Source of the DNA: Ancylobacter mangrovi
GTDB taxonomy: Bacteria; Pseudomonadota; Alphaproteobacteria; Rhizobiales; Xanthobacteraceae
Direction of reading: 5' to 3'
Assembly (NCBI RefSeq): GCF_024752355.1
Contig: NZ_JANTHZ010000006.1
Span: 1-64,000, forward strand
DNA length: 64,000 nucleotides
Under the pieces are notes generated by a model that worked only from the letters and a program-made list of their open reading frames with translations, searched no databases and was not told the DNA's origin. A program made the translations under genes and the position numbers. Below, in pieces: positions 8,505 through 16,317 of this stretch (its first letter is position 1; every line of letters starts with the position of its first letter).

Positions 8505-9446
8505 TCAGGCGGCCGGGCCCGTGGGCGGCGTCGCCTCGACCGCGGCGGCGCGCTCGATGCCGAGCCGCTGCTCGCGCCAGATCACGAACAGCCCGGCCGC
8601 GATGACCACCGAGGCGCCGACCAGCACCAGCAGCGGCGGCACCTCGCGGAACAGCACGAAGCCGAGCAGCAGCGACCAGATCATCGCCGAATAGGTGAAG
8701 GGCGCCACAACCGAGGCCGGCGCGGAGCGATAGCTCTCGGTGAGCAATATCTGCCCGACCCCGCCGAGGAAGCCGATCGACACCAGCATCACGGCGTCCC
8801 CCGCGCTCGGCAGCACCCAGCCCCAGGCCGCGGTGGCGAGGCCGGCGACGGCGGCCAGCGCCTGGAAATAGAACACGATCGCCGCCGTGGTCTCGCTGGA
8901 GGTCAGGCGCCGCACCTGGATCATCGCCCCCGCGGTGCAGGCGGCGCTGAACAGGGCGATCAGCGCGCCGAGGCTTCCATGGCCGCTGGCGAAGCCGCCC
9001 CCGAGATGGGGCCACAGCATGATGACGACGCCGATTAGGCCGACGAACACCGCGCTCCAGCGGTAGACATGGACCTTCTCGCCCAGCATCAGCGCCGCCA
9101 GCGCGACCGTGAGCAGCGGCGCGGTGAAGCTGATCGCGGTCACGTCGGCGAGCGGAATGAGGGCCAGCGCGGAGAAGGACGAGGCCATGGCGAACACGCC
9201 GATGGTCCCGCGCATGATGTGCCCGACCGGGTGCGCGGTGCGCACCGCCGCGCTGATCTCACCCCGGAAGGCCAGCAGCGCGAGCAGCGGGAACAGGGCG
9301 AAGAAGGAGCGCGCGAACACCACTTCGCCGGTCGGAATGCGATCCGAGACGATGCGGACGAGGGCCGACATTACGGTGAAGACGAAGGTCGCACCGACCT
9401 GCAGCGCGATCCCCCTGAGGGCGTTCATGATGGCGCCAAGGAGCAC
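8505..9446 (-). CDS. DMT-family (EamA) transporter
   Basis: A 313-residue protein with ten predicted membrane helices in two EamA repeats (about 8-145 and 155-290), the usual drug/metabolite transporter design. The substrate cannot be deduced. The GTG start at 9446 has GGGAGGA close upstream; the ATG at 9428 (codon 7) is an alternative but has no clear ribosome-binding site. The gene begins downstream of the cytochrome genes on the same strand (36-base gap), so it could be co-transcribed with them. Confidence 0.85.
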   Translation of the reverse strand: MLLGAIMNALRGIALQVGATFVFTVMSALVRIVSDRIPTGEVVFARSFFALFPLLALLAFRGEISAAVRTAHPVGHIMRGTIGVFAMASSFSALALIPLADVTAISFTAPLLTVALAALMLGEKVHVYRWSAVFVGLIGVVIMLWPHLGGGFASGHGSLGALIALFSAACTAGAMIQVRRLTSSETTAAIVFYFQALAAVAGLATAAWGWVLPSAGDAVMLVSIGFLGGVGQILLTESYRSAPASVVAPFTYSAMIWSLLLGFVLFREVPPLLVLVGASVVIAAGLFVIWREQRLGIERAAAVEATPPTGPAA

Positions 9447-9482
9447 GAGTCCTCCCGGCCCGCAAGCGGGTCGGGAAGAGAA

Positions 9483-10196
9483 TCACGGAAAAGGATTGCC
9501 CCCGGCGAGCGCGATACCGCCAAAGACGACCAGCACGGCCACGGCGAGGCAGGCGATGGCGAGGGCGACCGAGCCCGGCGTCGCCGGAGCGGGGTCCACA
9601 TAGCGCCCCGCCGGCTTGCGGCCGAGGACCATGGCCGCGATCAGGTTGTCGCTGCCCAGCGCCGAATAGGCGATGTTGGCGACGACGTGCAGCGCGATGA
9701 GGCCCAGCAGGATCGGGTAGATCTGCTGGTGCAGGGCGGAGGCGCGCGCGATGGTCTCGTCGCTCGCCACGGCCGTCATCGGCGCGTAGACGATGATGTC
9801 GTCGGTGGTGAACAGCCCGGTCAGCGCCTGCGCCGCCGCCACGAGCAGCAGCGCGATCACCATCCACCCGCCGAGCGGATTGTGGCCGAGATAATGCGCC
9901 GGCCGCCCGCGCAGCAGGCCGAGACCGTAGCCGAGCGCAGCGCCCGGCCCGCGCAGGAAGGCCGAGAAGCGCGCCGTGCTGCCGCCGACGAGGCCCCACA
10001 GCAGCCGGAACACCAGCACCACGAGGATCGCCAGCCCGTTCCACTGGTGCCAGACCAGCCCGACGTCGCCATAATATTTGCTGGCAAAGGCAAGCCCCAC
10101 CAGCGCGGCAAGCAGCCATTTCGCCAGCCGCGTCGGCAGGTCCCACGCCAGCACGGTGGCTGGCGCGGAAGCCGCTTCCTCGGTCACCGCGGACAC
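9483..10196 (-). CDS. Cytochrome b561-type membrane protein lacking one usual heme histidine
   Basis: About 237 residues with four or more membrane helices, fitting the cytochrome b561/Ni-Fe hydrogenase b-subunit family. It would pass electrons between the quinone pool and the periplasmic cytochrome c' encoded just upstream. Histidines that fit ligands occur in VWHQWNG (helix 2), ALHQQIYP and IALHVVAN (helix 4). The usual first ligand in the N-terminal DLPTRLxHW motif is absent: this protein reads DLPTRLAKW. The GTG at 10196 lies one base after the cytochrome c' stop and follows a purine-rich AAGAAGAG; an ATG at 10223, overlapping that gene, is possible. Confidence 0.82.
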   Translation of the reverse strand: MSAVTEEAASAPATVLAWDLPTRLAKWLLAALVGLAFASKYYGDVGLVWHQWNGLAILVVLVFRLLWGLVGGSTARFSAFLRGPGAALGYGLGLLRGRPAHYLGHNPLGGWMVIALLLVAAAQALTGLFTTDDIIVYAPMTAVASDETIARASALHQQIYPILLGLIALHVVANIAYSALGSDNLIAAMVLGRKPAGRYVDPAPATPGSVALAIACLAVAVLVVFGGIALAGGNPFP

Positions 10197-10197
10197 G

Positions 10198-10638
10198 TCA
10201 GCTCTTCTTGCGGAAGGAATCATGGCACGTGCCGCAGGTGCGGATCACGCCGGGAAAGTTCGCCTTGAAGCTCGCCTCGTCGGTGATGGCCGCCCGCGCG
10301 GCGACCGAATCGGCCGCGAGCTTGGTGAACAGCGCCTCGAACTCGTCCTTCTTCTCCCAGATCGCGGGCAGAGCGTCCGTGCTCTCGCCCGACCCTTCCG
10401 GGAACAGGGTCGGAAGCGTCTTGGCATTCTTGGCATAAAGATCGAGAGTGCTCTGGACGGTGGCGAGGTCGAACGGGGTGGCACCGCGCAGCATGCCGCC
10501 GACGGCCTTGGTGGCCTTGCCGTACTCCTTCATCAGGGCCTCGCGCTGCTTGGCGACGTCGGACTGTGCCACGACCGCGGTCGTCGCGAAGGCGGCAAAG
10601 GACAGGGTGGCGACGACGAATGCGAGACGACGACTCAT
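10198..10638 (-). CDS. Cytochrome c' family protein
   Basis: A 146-residue periplasmic protein with a Sec signal peptide (residues 1-24, cleavage near VVAQ) and a four-helix-bundle cytochrome c' sequence. The single heme-binding motif CGTCH (135-139) sits at the extreme C-terminus, the family hallmark. The ATG at 10638 is chosen because it gives a clean signal peptide; the frame extends upstream to 10731 without signal-like sequence. It is the first gene of a pair with the cytochrome b561, an arrangement seen where the b subunit donates electrons to the c-type partner. Family roles include NO binding and electron carriage. Confidence 0.92.
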   Translation of the reverse strand: MSRRLAFVVATLSFAAFATTAVVAQSDVAKQREALMKEYGKATKAVGGMLRGATPFDLATVQSTLDLYAKNAKTLPTLFPEGSGESTDALPAIWEKKDEFEALFTKLAADSVAARAAITDEASFKANFPGVIRTCGTCHDSFRKKS

Positions 10639-10899
10639 AGGCTGCTCCCGGGTTCGGGTTTGCTGCACTGCAAACCACAGAGGCTCCACCTTAGTAAGGC
10701 TCCAAACGATGACAATCGGCCGTCTGGTCACTCGCGCGCTCGTGATGGGTATGCATTACGCAGAGTAATGTCCGCACCATATTTAGCGGTTGCGTATGGT
10801 GCTTTTCCTGATTTTGATCGCCAGCCTATGCCCTAAGGTCACAAAGATTGAGAAGCGCAATCGCCAACCAGAAACGCCACTCAAGGAAGCAAGCACATC

Positions 10900-11715
10900 A
10901 TGTCCCTGCGCAGCATCCTCCTTCACGCCGCTCCCGATAGCGGCTTCGCCGACCGTCTCGCCTTCGCCATCACCCTCGCCCGCCAGTCCGGCGCCGCGCT
11001 CAAGGCCGTCTATACGCTTCATCCCGCCGGCGTACCGCAGGTCGGCCGCGCCCTGTCCATCTACATCAACGAGCTGATGCACGAGGCGCGGGAGAAGGAG
11101 GCGGGCATCCGCGCCACGTTCGAGAGCGCGACCGCGGCGGCGGGAATCACCGCGAGCTGGGAGACGGCGCCGGGAGACGTCACCAAGGAGCTGCGCAATC
11201 TCGTCAGCTTCGTCGACCTCACGATCGTCAGCGAGACCACCGACGGCACGGTGGACGACCAGCTCGCCGCCACGCTGCCCGAGCATCTGGCGCTGGCCTG
11301 CAACGGCCCGGTCGTGGTCGTGCCGACCGGCAAGAAGGTGCCGGACCGCATCAGCCGCGTGCTGATCGCCTGGAAACCCTCGCGCGAGGCGGGCCACGCG
11401 GTGCGCTTCTCCATTCCGCTGCTGACGCTGGCCGACGAGGTGGAGGTGCTCACCGTCGCCGAGGACATGCCCAAGGCGTCCGAATCGGGCGACAAGCTGG
11501 CCGCCTTCCTCGCCACCCACGGCGTGAAGGCCAAGCACATCCATATCGACGCGGGTTCGGCCAGCCGCACCATCACCGAGGAAGCGGCCGCGTTCCGGGC
11601 CGACCTGATAGTGCTCGGCGCCTATAGCCGCTCGCGCATCGCCGAGATGGTGCTCGGCGGCGTCACCGCCTCCATGCTCGCCAAGCCGCCGGCCGCGCTG
11701 TTCTTCGCGCACTGA
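10900..11715 (+). CDS. Tandem-domain universal stress protein
   Basis: A 271-residue protein with two UspA-like domains (about 1-145 and 150-271). The second ends in the nucleotide-binding-type segment VLGAYSRSRIAEMVLGGVTASML, like the GxxG-9x-G(S/T) motif of ATP-binding Usp proteins; the first domain is more degenerate. It acts in the cytoplasm in general stress survival. The ATG at 10900 follows AAGGAAG by about 10 bases. It is divergent from the cytochrome c' gene across a 261-base AT-richer intergenic region that should hold both promoters; I could not pick a convincing -35/-10 pair or FNR-type site there. Confidence 0.9.
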   Translation: MSLRSILLHAAPDSGFADRLAFAITLARQSGAALKAVYTLHPAGVPQVGRALSIYINELMHEAREKEAGIRATFESATAAAGITASWETAPGDVTKELRNLVSFVDLTIVSETTDGTVDDQLAATLPEHLALACNGPVVVVPTGKKVPDRISRVLIAWKPSREAGHAVRFSIPLLTLADEVEVLTVAEDMPKASESGDKLAAFLATHGVKAKHIHIDAGSASRTITEEAAAFRADLIVLGAYSRSRIAEMVLGGVTASMLAKPPAALFFAH

Positions 11716-11730
11716 GCCCGGCTCCCGACG

Positions 11731-11755
11731 GGGGCGTCCGCCAGCAGGACGCCCC
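11731..11755 (+). terminator. Stem-loop after the universal stress gene
   Basis: A perfect 9-bp inverted repeat (GGGGCGTCC 11731-11739 with GGACGCCCC 11747-11755) and a 7-base loop lies 15 bases after the stop codon. It lacks a T-run, so it may be a weak terminator or a 3'-end stabilising hairpin. Confidence 0.55.
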
Positions 11756-11879
11756 TCCCCGCCGCCGCTCTCCCTGCCGGACCGACACCTTCCGCGACGG
11801 ATTCGGGTTGCCCGCGGCGGTGCGCATCGCTAGCAACGGCGCCGGCAACGTCGGCGAGGCCGACCTGGGAGTTGCGTCG

Positions 11880-12476
11880 GTGTCGGTGCAGATCGTCTCG
11901 CTGTTCCTGTTCGCGCTCGCGGGCGCCCTGACGCCCGGCCCGAACAACATGATTTCCGCCGGTTCCGGCGCCGCCTTCGGCTTCCGGCGGACCCTGCCGC
12001 AGATCTGGGGCGTCAGCATCGGCTTCACCATCATGGTGATCGCCGTCGGCATGGGGCTCGGCTCGCTCTTCACGGCGGTGCCGTACCTGCACGAGATCCT
12101 GAAGATCGCCGGCTCGCTCTACCTGCTCTTCCTCGCCTGGAAGATCGCCAACGCCGCCGGCCCGGCGGGCGGAACTGCGATGGAGAAGCCGATGACCATG
12201 CTGCAGTCGGCGCTGTTCCAGTGGGTCAACCCCAAGGCCTGGACCATCGCGCTCAGCATCATCCCCGCCTTCACCACCATCGGCGCCGAGAGCATCTTCG
12301 TCCAGGTGCTGGTCATCGCCGTGGTCTCGGGGATCGTGACCTTCCCCTGTCTTTGCGTCTGGGCCGGCTTCGGTTCGCTGCTCGCGCACCTGCTCACCGA
12401 CCCGCGCCAGCGCCGCATCGTCAACTACCTGATGGCCGCGCTGGTCGCCGCGAGCGTGGTGATGCTGTTCCTGTGA
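11880..12476 (+). CDS. LysE/RhtB-family exporter
   Basis: A 198-residue inner-membrane protein with about six hydrophobic helices and the family signature ALTPGPNNMISAG near the N-terminus; QWVNPKAWTIAL is also typical. These carriers export amino acids or related metabolites; the substrate is unknown. The GTG at 11880 is chosen because it gives the usual ~200-residue length and has CTGGGAG 8 bases upstream; the frame is open back to 11808 without family-like sequence. It is followed by 87 bases before the phosphoesterase gene. Confidence 0.85.
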   Translation: MSVQIVSLFLFALAGALTPGPNNMISAGSGAAFGFRRTLPQIWGVSIGFTIMVIAVGMGLGSLFTAVPYLHEILKIAGSLYLLFLAWKIANAAGPAGGTAMEKPMTMLQSALFQWVNPKAWTIALSIIPAFTTIGAESIFVQVLVIAVVSGIVTFPCLCVWAGFGSLLAHLLTDPRQRRIVNYLMAALVAASVVMLFL

Positions 12477-12563
12477 ACGCTGCAGCGCAGCATCCGTCAT
12501 AAAAACGTGATGCGAGTCGGGCTTATGTGCCGCATGAAACCTTCGCACCTCTTAGGGGAAGGC

Positions 12564-13391
12564 ATGACGGACACGGCCCCCGAATTGAGCGACGCGCCAG
12601 ACGCCCGCCGGTTTCGCAGCCTGTTCCTGTCCGACGTCCATCTTGGAACCAAGGGTTGCCAGGCGGACCTGCTGCTCGACTTCCTGAAGTTCCACGACGC
12701 GGACACGATCTACCTCGTCGGCGACATCGTCGACGGCTGGCGCCTGCGCGCCGGCTGGTACTGGCCGCAGTCCCACAACGACGTGGTGCAGAAGCTGCTG
12801 CGCAAGGGCCGCAAGGGCGCGCGCATCGTCTACCTGCCCGGCAATCACGACGAGTTCCTGCGCGACTATTACGGCAGCCATTTCGGCGGCATCGAAGTGG
12901 TCGAGACGGCGATCCACGACGCCGCCGACGGCCGGCGCTACCTCGTCATCCATGGCGACGTGTTCGACGTCGTGGTGCGTCACGCCAAGTGGCTCGCCTT
13001 CCTGGGCGACGGCGCCTACACCTTCGCGCTCGGCGTCAACACCTACCTCAACTGGGTGCGCCGCAAGCTCGGCTTCCCCTACTGGTCGCTGAGCCAGTGG
13101 GCCAAGCTGAAGGTTAAGAACGCGGTCAACTTCATCGGCCGCTTCGAGGAGGCGGTGGCCAACGAGGCGCGCCGCCACAAGGTGGACGGCGTCATCTGCG
13201 GCCATATCCACCACGCCACGATGCATGACAGCTTCGGCGTGGAATATGTAAACTGCGGCGACTGGGTCGAAAGCTGCACCGCCATCGTCGAGCACGAGGA
13301 CGGCCGCTTCGAGTTGATCGACTGGGCGCGCCAGACCCGGGCACGGCTGAGCACGCCGCTGATGCTGGAACGGCCGAAGGTCGCCGCCTGA
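12564..13391 (+). CDS. UDP-2,3-diacylglucosamine diphosphatase-like metallophosphoesterase
   Basis: A 275-residue calcineurin-like phosphoesterase with all metal-binding blocks: LSDVHLG, VGDIVDGW, LPGNHDEF, VIHGDVFD and CGHIHH. It resembles LpxH/YbbF-type enzymes of lipid A synthesis, though alphaproteobacteria often use LpxI, so the substrate is uncertain. The ATG at 12564 is preceded by AGGGGAAGG; longer starts from 12507 are less likely. Its stop TGA overlaps the ATG of the next gene by one base (A at 13391), so the two are translationally coupled and probably act in one glycolipid pathway. Confidence 0.88.
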   Translation: MTDTAPELSDAPDARRFRSLFLSDVHLGTKGCQADLLLDFLKFHDADTIYLVGDIVDGWRLRAGWYWPQSHNDVVQKLLRKGRKGARIVYLPGNHDEFLRDYYGSHFGGIEVVETAIHDAADGRRYLVIHGDVFDVVVRHAKWLAFLGDGAYTFALGVNTYLNWVRRKLGFPYWSLSQWAKLKVKNAVNFIGRFEEAVANEARRHKVDGVICGHIHHATMHDSFGVEYVNCGDWVESCTAIVEHEDGRFELIDWARQTRARLSTPLMLERPKVAA

Positions 13392-14452
13392 TGCGCATTC
13401 TCATCGCGACCGATGCCTGGACGCCGCAGGTCAACGGCGTGGTCCGCTCGCTGCAGAACACCGCCCGCGAGGCGGCCACGCTCGGCGCCGAGATCACCTT
13501 CCTGACGCCAGGCGATTTCCGCACCGTGCCGATGCCCACCTATCCCGAGATCCGGCTGGCGGTCGCCACGCCCTCGAAGGTCGCGCGCCGCATCGACGAG
13601 ATCGGCGCCGACTTCGTGCACATCGCGACCGAGGGGCCGGTCGGCATCATGGCCCGGCGCTGGTGCACTGGGCGCGGGCAGATCTTCACCACCAGCTATC
13701 ACACGCGCTTTCCCGAATACCTCGCCGCGCGCGCCCCGGTGCCGCAGAAGCTCTCCTATGCCTGGCTGCGGCGCTTCCACAATGCCGGGGCCGGCATCAT
13801 GGTCTCGACGCCCACGCTCGAGACCGAGCTGCGCGGGCGCGGCTTCCACAACATCATGCGCTGGTCGCGCGGCGTCGACGCGCAGCTCTTCCGCCCGCGC
13901 GGCGAGGACGAGTTCGACCCGATCGTGCGCGACCTGCCGCGCCCCATCTTCGTCTCGGTCGGCCGGGTGGCGGTGGAGAAGAATCTCGGCGCCTTCCTCG
14001 GCCTCGACCTGCCGGGCAGCAAGGTGGTGGTCGGCGACGGCCCGGCGCTCGCAACGCTCAGGGCGCAGTTTCCCGACGCGCATTTCCTCGGCATGAAGGA
14101 AGGCGAGGCGCTGGCGCGCATCTATGCCGCCGCCGACGTCTTCGTCTTCCCCAGCCTCACGGACACGTTCGGCATCGTGCTGCTGGAGGCGCTGGCGAGC
14201 GGCCTGCCCGTCGCCGCCTTTCCTGTCACCGGCCCGAACGACGTGATCGCGACCGCGCCGCAGGACGCGCCGGTGGGTGTGCTGGATGCGGATCTGCGCC
14301 GGGCCGCGCTCGCCGCGCTCGACATCGACCGCGCCGATGCCCGCGCCTATGCGCTCGGCTATTCCTGGCGCGCCTGCACGGAGCAGTTCCTCGGCAACAT
14401 CGCGACCGCCCAGTCGCGCGTGCTGCAGTTCGGCGCGGCGGCGGTCGGCTGA
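13391..14452 (+). CDS. GT4-family glycosyltransferase
   Basis: A 353-residue GT-B glycosyltransferase: N-terminal acceptor domain (about 1-170, opening DAWTPQVNGVVRSL) and C-terminal nucleotide-sugar domain (about 180-353) with the family-4 block PSLTDTFGIVLLEALASGLP. The opening motif is shared with SqdX and with the alphaproteobacterial glycosyl-diacylglycerol synthases. With the coupled phosphoesterase it may make a membrane glycolipid, perhaps a glycosyl- or glucuronosyl-diacylglycerol; this is inference. The cytoplasmic face of the inner membrane is the expected site. Confidence 0.85.
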   Translation: MRILIATDAWTPQVNGVVRSLQNTAREAATLGAEITFLTPGDFRTVPMPTYPEIRLAVATPSKVARRIDEIGADFVHIATEGPVGIMARRWCTGRGQIFTTSYHTRFPEYLAARAPVPQKLSYAWLRRFHNAGAGIMVSTPTLETELRGRGFHNIMRWSRGVDAQLFRPRGEDEFDPIVRDLPRPIFVSVGRVAVEKNLGAFLGLDLPGSKVVVGDGPALATLRAQFPDAHFLGMKEGEALARIYAAADVFVFPSLTDTFGIVLLEALASGLPVAAFPVTGPNDVIATAPQDAPVGVLDADLRRAALAALDIDRADARAYALGYSWRACTEQFLGNIATAQSRVLQFGAAAVG

Positions 14453-14486
14453 CGGCAGCGTCGGGTCGGTGCGAGGCTGGACGCGT

Positions 14487-15476
14487 TCAGGCGGCGGCGA
14501 GGCAACGCGCGAACATGTCGCCGTCGACATTGCCGCCGGACAGCACGATGGCGGCCACCCGGCCCTTGAGGTCCACCTTGCCGGCCAGCACCGCCGCGAG
14601 CGCCACCGCCCCGCCCGGCTCGACCACGATCTTGAGCTCCTCGAAGGCGAAGGCGACGGCGCGCGCGACCTCCTCGTCGCTCGCCGACACGCCCTCGCCG
14701 ACGATGCGGGAGGTGATCTCGAAGGTCAGCCGGCCCGGTGTCGCCGCCAGCAGCGCGTCGCAGATCGAACCGGTGGCGCGCTCGTTGCGCTCGCGCCCGC
14801 CGGAGAGGAAGGAGCGGGCATGGTCGTCGAACCCGGCCGGCTCGGCGGTCATGACACGGGCATCGGGAAAGCGGTCCTTCACCGCCAACGCAATGCCCGA
14901 GATGAGCCCGCCACCCGAGGCGTTGGCGATCACCACGTCGGGAACCAGATCGCGGGCGGCGAGGTCCTCCGCGATCTCCAGCCCCACCGTGCCCTGCCCG
15001 GCGATGATGTGGAAATCGTCATAGGGCGGCACGAACACCGCGCCCCGTTCGCGGGCGATCGCATCGGCGATGGCGTCGCGGTCGTCCACCCCGCGGTCGT
15101 AGTCGACCACCTCGGCGCCGAAGGCGATGGTGCGCGCGCGCTTCATCGCCGGCGCGTCCTTCGGCATGACGATGACCGAGCGCATGCCCATCAGCGTCGC
15201 GGCGGCGGCGACGCCCTGCGCATGGTTGCCCGAGGAGCAGGCGACCACGCCGCCGGCCCTCTGGTCCTCCGGGATGCGCGAGATCCGGTTGTAGGCGCCG
15301 CGGAACTTGAACGAGCCGGTGCGCTGCAGCGGCTCGGGCTTGAGGAAGACCCGCCCGCCCGTCAGCTCGTCGAGCCGGGGCGAGGCGATCAGCGGGGTGC
15401 GCACCGCGACGCCGGCCAGCCGCTCGGCGGCCGATGCGACGTCATCGATGGTCGGCAGGGCATTGGTCTGCATCAT
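14487..15476 (-). CDS. Threonine/serine dehydratase (fold-type II PLP enzyme)
   Basis: A 329-residue PLP enzyme with the Schiff-base Lys57 in GSFKFRGAYNRI, the SSGNHAQGVA phosphate-binding region and the glycine-rich loop NASGGGLISG. It lacks the C-terminal ACT-like regulatory domain of biosynthetic IlvA, so it resembles catabolic threonine ammonia-lyases or serine racemase-like enzymes. It would convert threonine (or serine) to 2-oxobutyrate (or pyruvate) and ammonia. The tandem ATG at 15476 is the only sensible start. It is divergent from the XRE-cupin regulator, a common arrangement for amino-acid catabolic genes. Confidence 0.88.
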   Translation of the reverse strand: MMQTNALPTIDDVASAAERLAGVAVRTPLIASPRLDELTGGRVFLKPEPLQRTGSFKFRGAYNRISRIPEDQRAGGVVACSSGNHAQGVAAAATLMGMRSVIVMPKDAPAMKRARTIAFGAEVVDYDRGVDDRDAIADAIARERGAVFVPPYDDFHIIAGQGTVGLEIAEDLAARDLVPDVVIANASGGGLISGIALAVKDRFPDARVMTAEPAGFDDHARSFLSGGRERNERATGSICDALLAATPGRLTFEITSRIVGEGVSASDEEVARAVAFAFEELKIVVEPGGAVALAAVLAGKVDLKGRVAAIVLSGGNVDGDMFARCLAAA

Positions 15477-15625
15477 GGGGCGAGCTTAGCCCCGCGCGGG
15501 GCGCCGCGCATCTGCAATTCGCGGCTTTCATCACTATGTTGACGGCGGATCGAGGCACGCTCCGGCGACTTGCGCGGCTCCCTCGCCCCAACCTAATGTC
15601 CAGCCAGGCGCAAACGGGAGCAGGC

Positions 15626-16246
15626 ATGTCGGGCCGCACGCGGAGTATCGATCGGGGCGGCATGGAAGCGGGAGCCCAGGCCATAACAGGCCAGCTCGGA
15701 CGCACCATCCAGCGCCTGCGCAAGGCCTACAACCTTTCGCTCTCGGAGCTGTCCGAACAGTCGGGCGTCGCCAAGTCGATCATCAGCCAGATCGAGCGCA
15801 ACGAGACCAATCCCACGCTCGCCACGGTGTGGCGCCTGTCGCAGGCGCTCGACGTGTCGATCGACCGCTTCATGGCGGCGACCGACGACGAGCCCTTCGT
15901 CGAGCACCTCACCCGCGCCGACACGCCCATTCTCGTCTCCGAGGACGGCCGCTGCCGCCTGACCATCACCGGATGGATCAAGACGGTGGAATGGCTGCAA
16001 TGGTTCGATTTCGTCGCCGAGCCGGGCGGCGAGCTGATCTCGGACGGCCACCAGCGCGGCTCGATCGAGTGCCTCTCGGTCCTCGCCGGCGAGTTGCAGG
16101 TCGAATGCGCCGACGTGGTTGAGACCGCGCGGGCGGGCGAGACGCTACGCTATCGCTGCGACCGCCGCCATGTCATCCGCAACATGGGCACCGAGCCGGC
16201 CCATGCCACCATGGTGTGCCTGCTCAAGGCCGCCGTCCTCGACTGA
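15626..16246 (+). CDS. XRE-family regulator with C-terminal cupin domain
   Basis: A 206-residue regulator: an HTH_3 domain (about 20-75; LSLSELSEQSGVAKSIISQI is the helix-turn-helix) followed by a cupin-like sensor domain (about 105-200). This class controls amino-acid or small-molecule catabolism. The ATG at 15626 has GGGAG five bases upstream and is preferred over ATGs at 15596 and 15662. It is divergent from threonine dehydratase (149-base gap), a plausible target. Transcription ends at a terminator shared with the convergent RND pump. Confidence 0.85.
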   Translation: MSGRTRSIDRGGMEAGAQAITGQLGRTIQRLRKAYNLSLSELSEQSGVAKSIISQIERNETNPTLATVWRLSQALDVSIDRFMAATDDEPFVEHLTRADTPILVSEDGRCRLTITGWIKTVEWLQWFDFVAEPGGELISDGHQRGSIECLSVLAGELQVECADVVETARAGETLRYRCDRRHVIRNMGTEPAHATMVCLLKAAVLD

Positions 16247-16282
16247 GGGCGGCCGCCGCAAGCGCAGCCCTGCCCCCAAATG

Positions 16283-16309
16283 AAAAAGGCGCCCCGCGGG
16301 GCGCCTTTT
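16283..16309. terminator. Bidirectional terminator between the XRE regulator and the RND pump
   Basis: AAAAAGGCGCC and GGCGCCTTTT flank a CCGCGG core, giving a long perfect GC-rich palindrome with A's on one side and T's on the other. It lies 36 bases after the regulator and 9 bases beyond the convergent pump stop, so it can serve both strands. Confidence 0.9.
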
Positions 16310-16317
16310 CCTTTTCG

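Noticed and set aside
10780-10840. A possible FNR/FixK-type site (TTGAT) before the universal stress gene
   Set aside because: Only one half-site is present; the second half ATCAA is missing at the right spacing.
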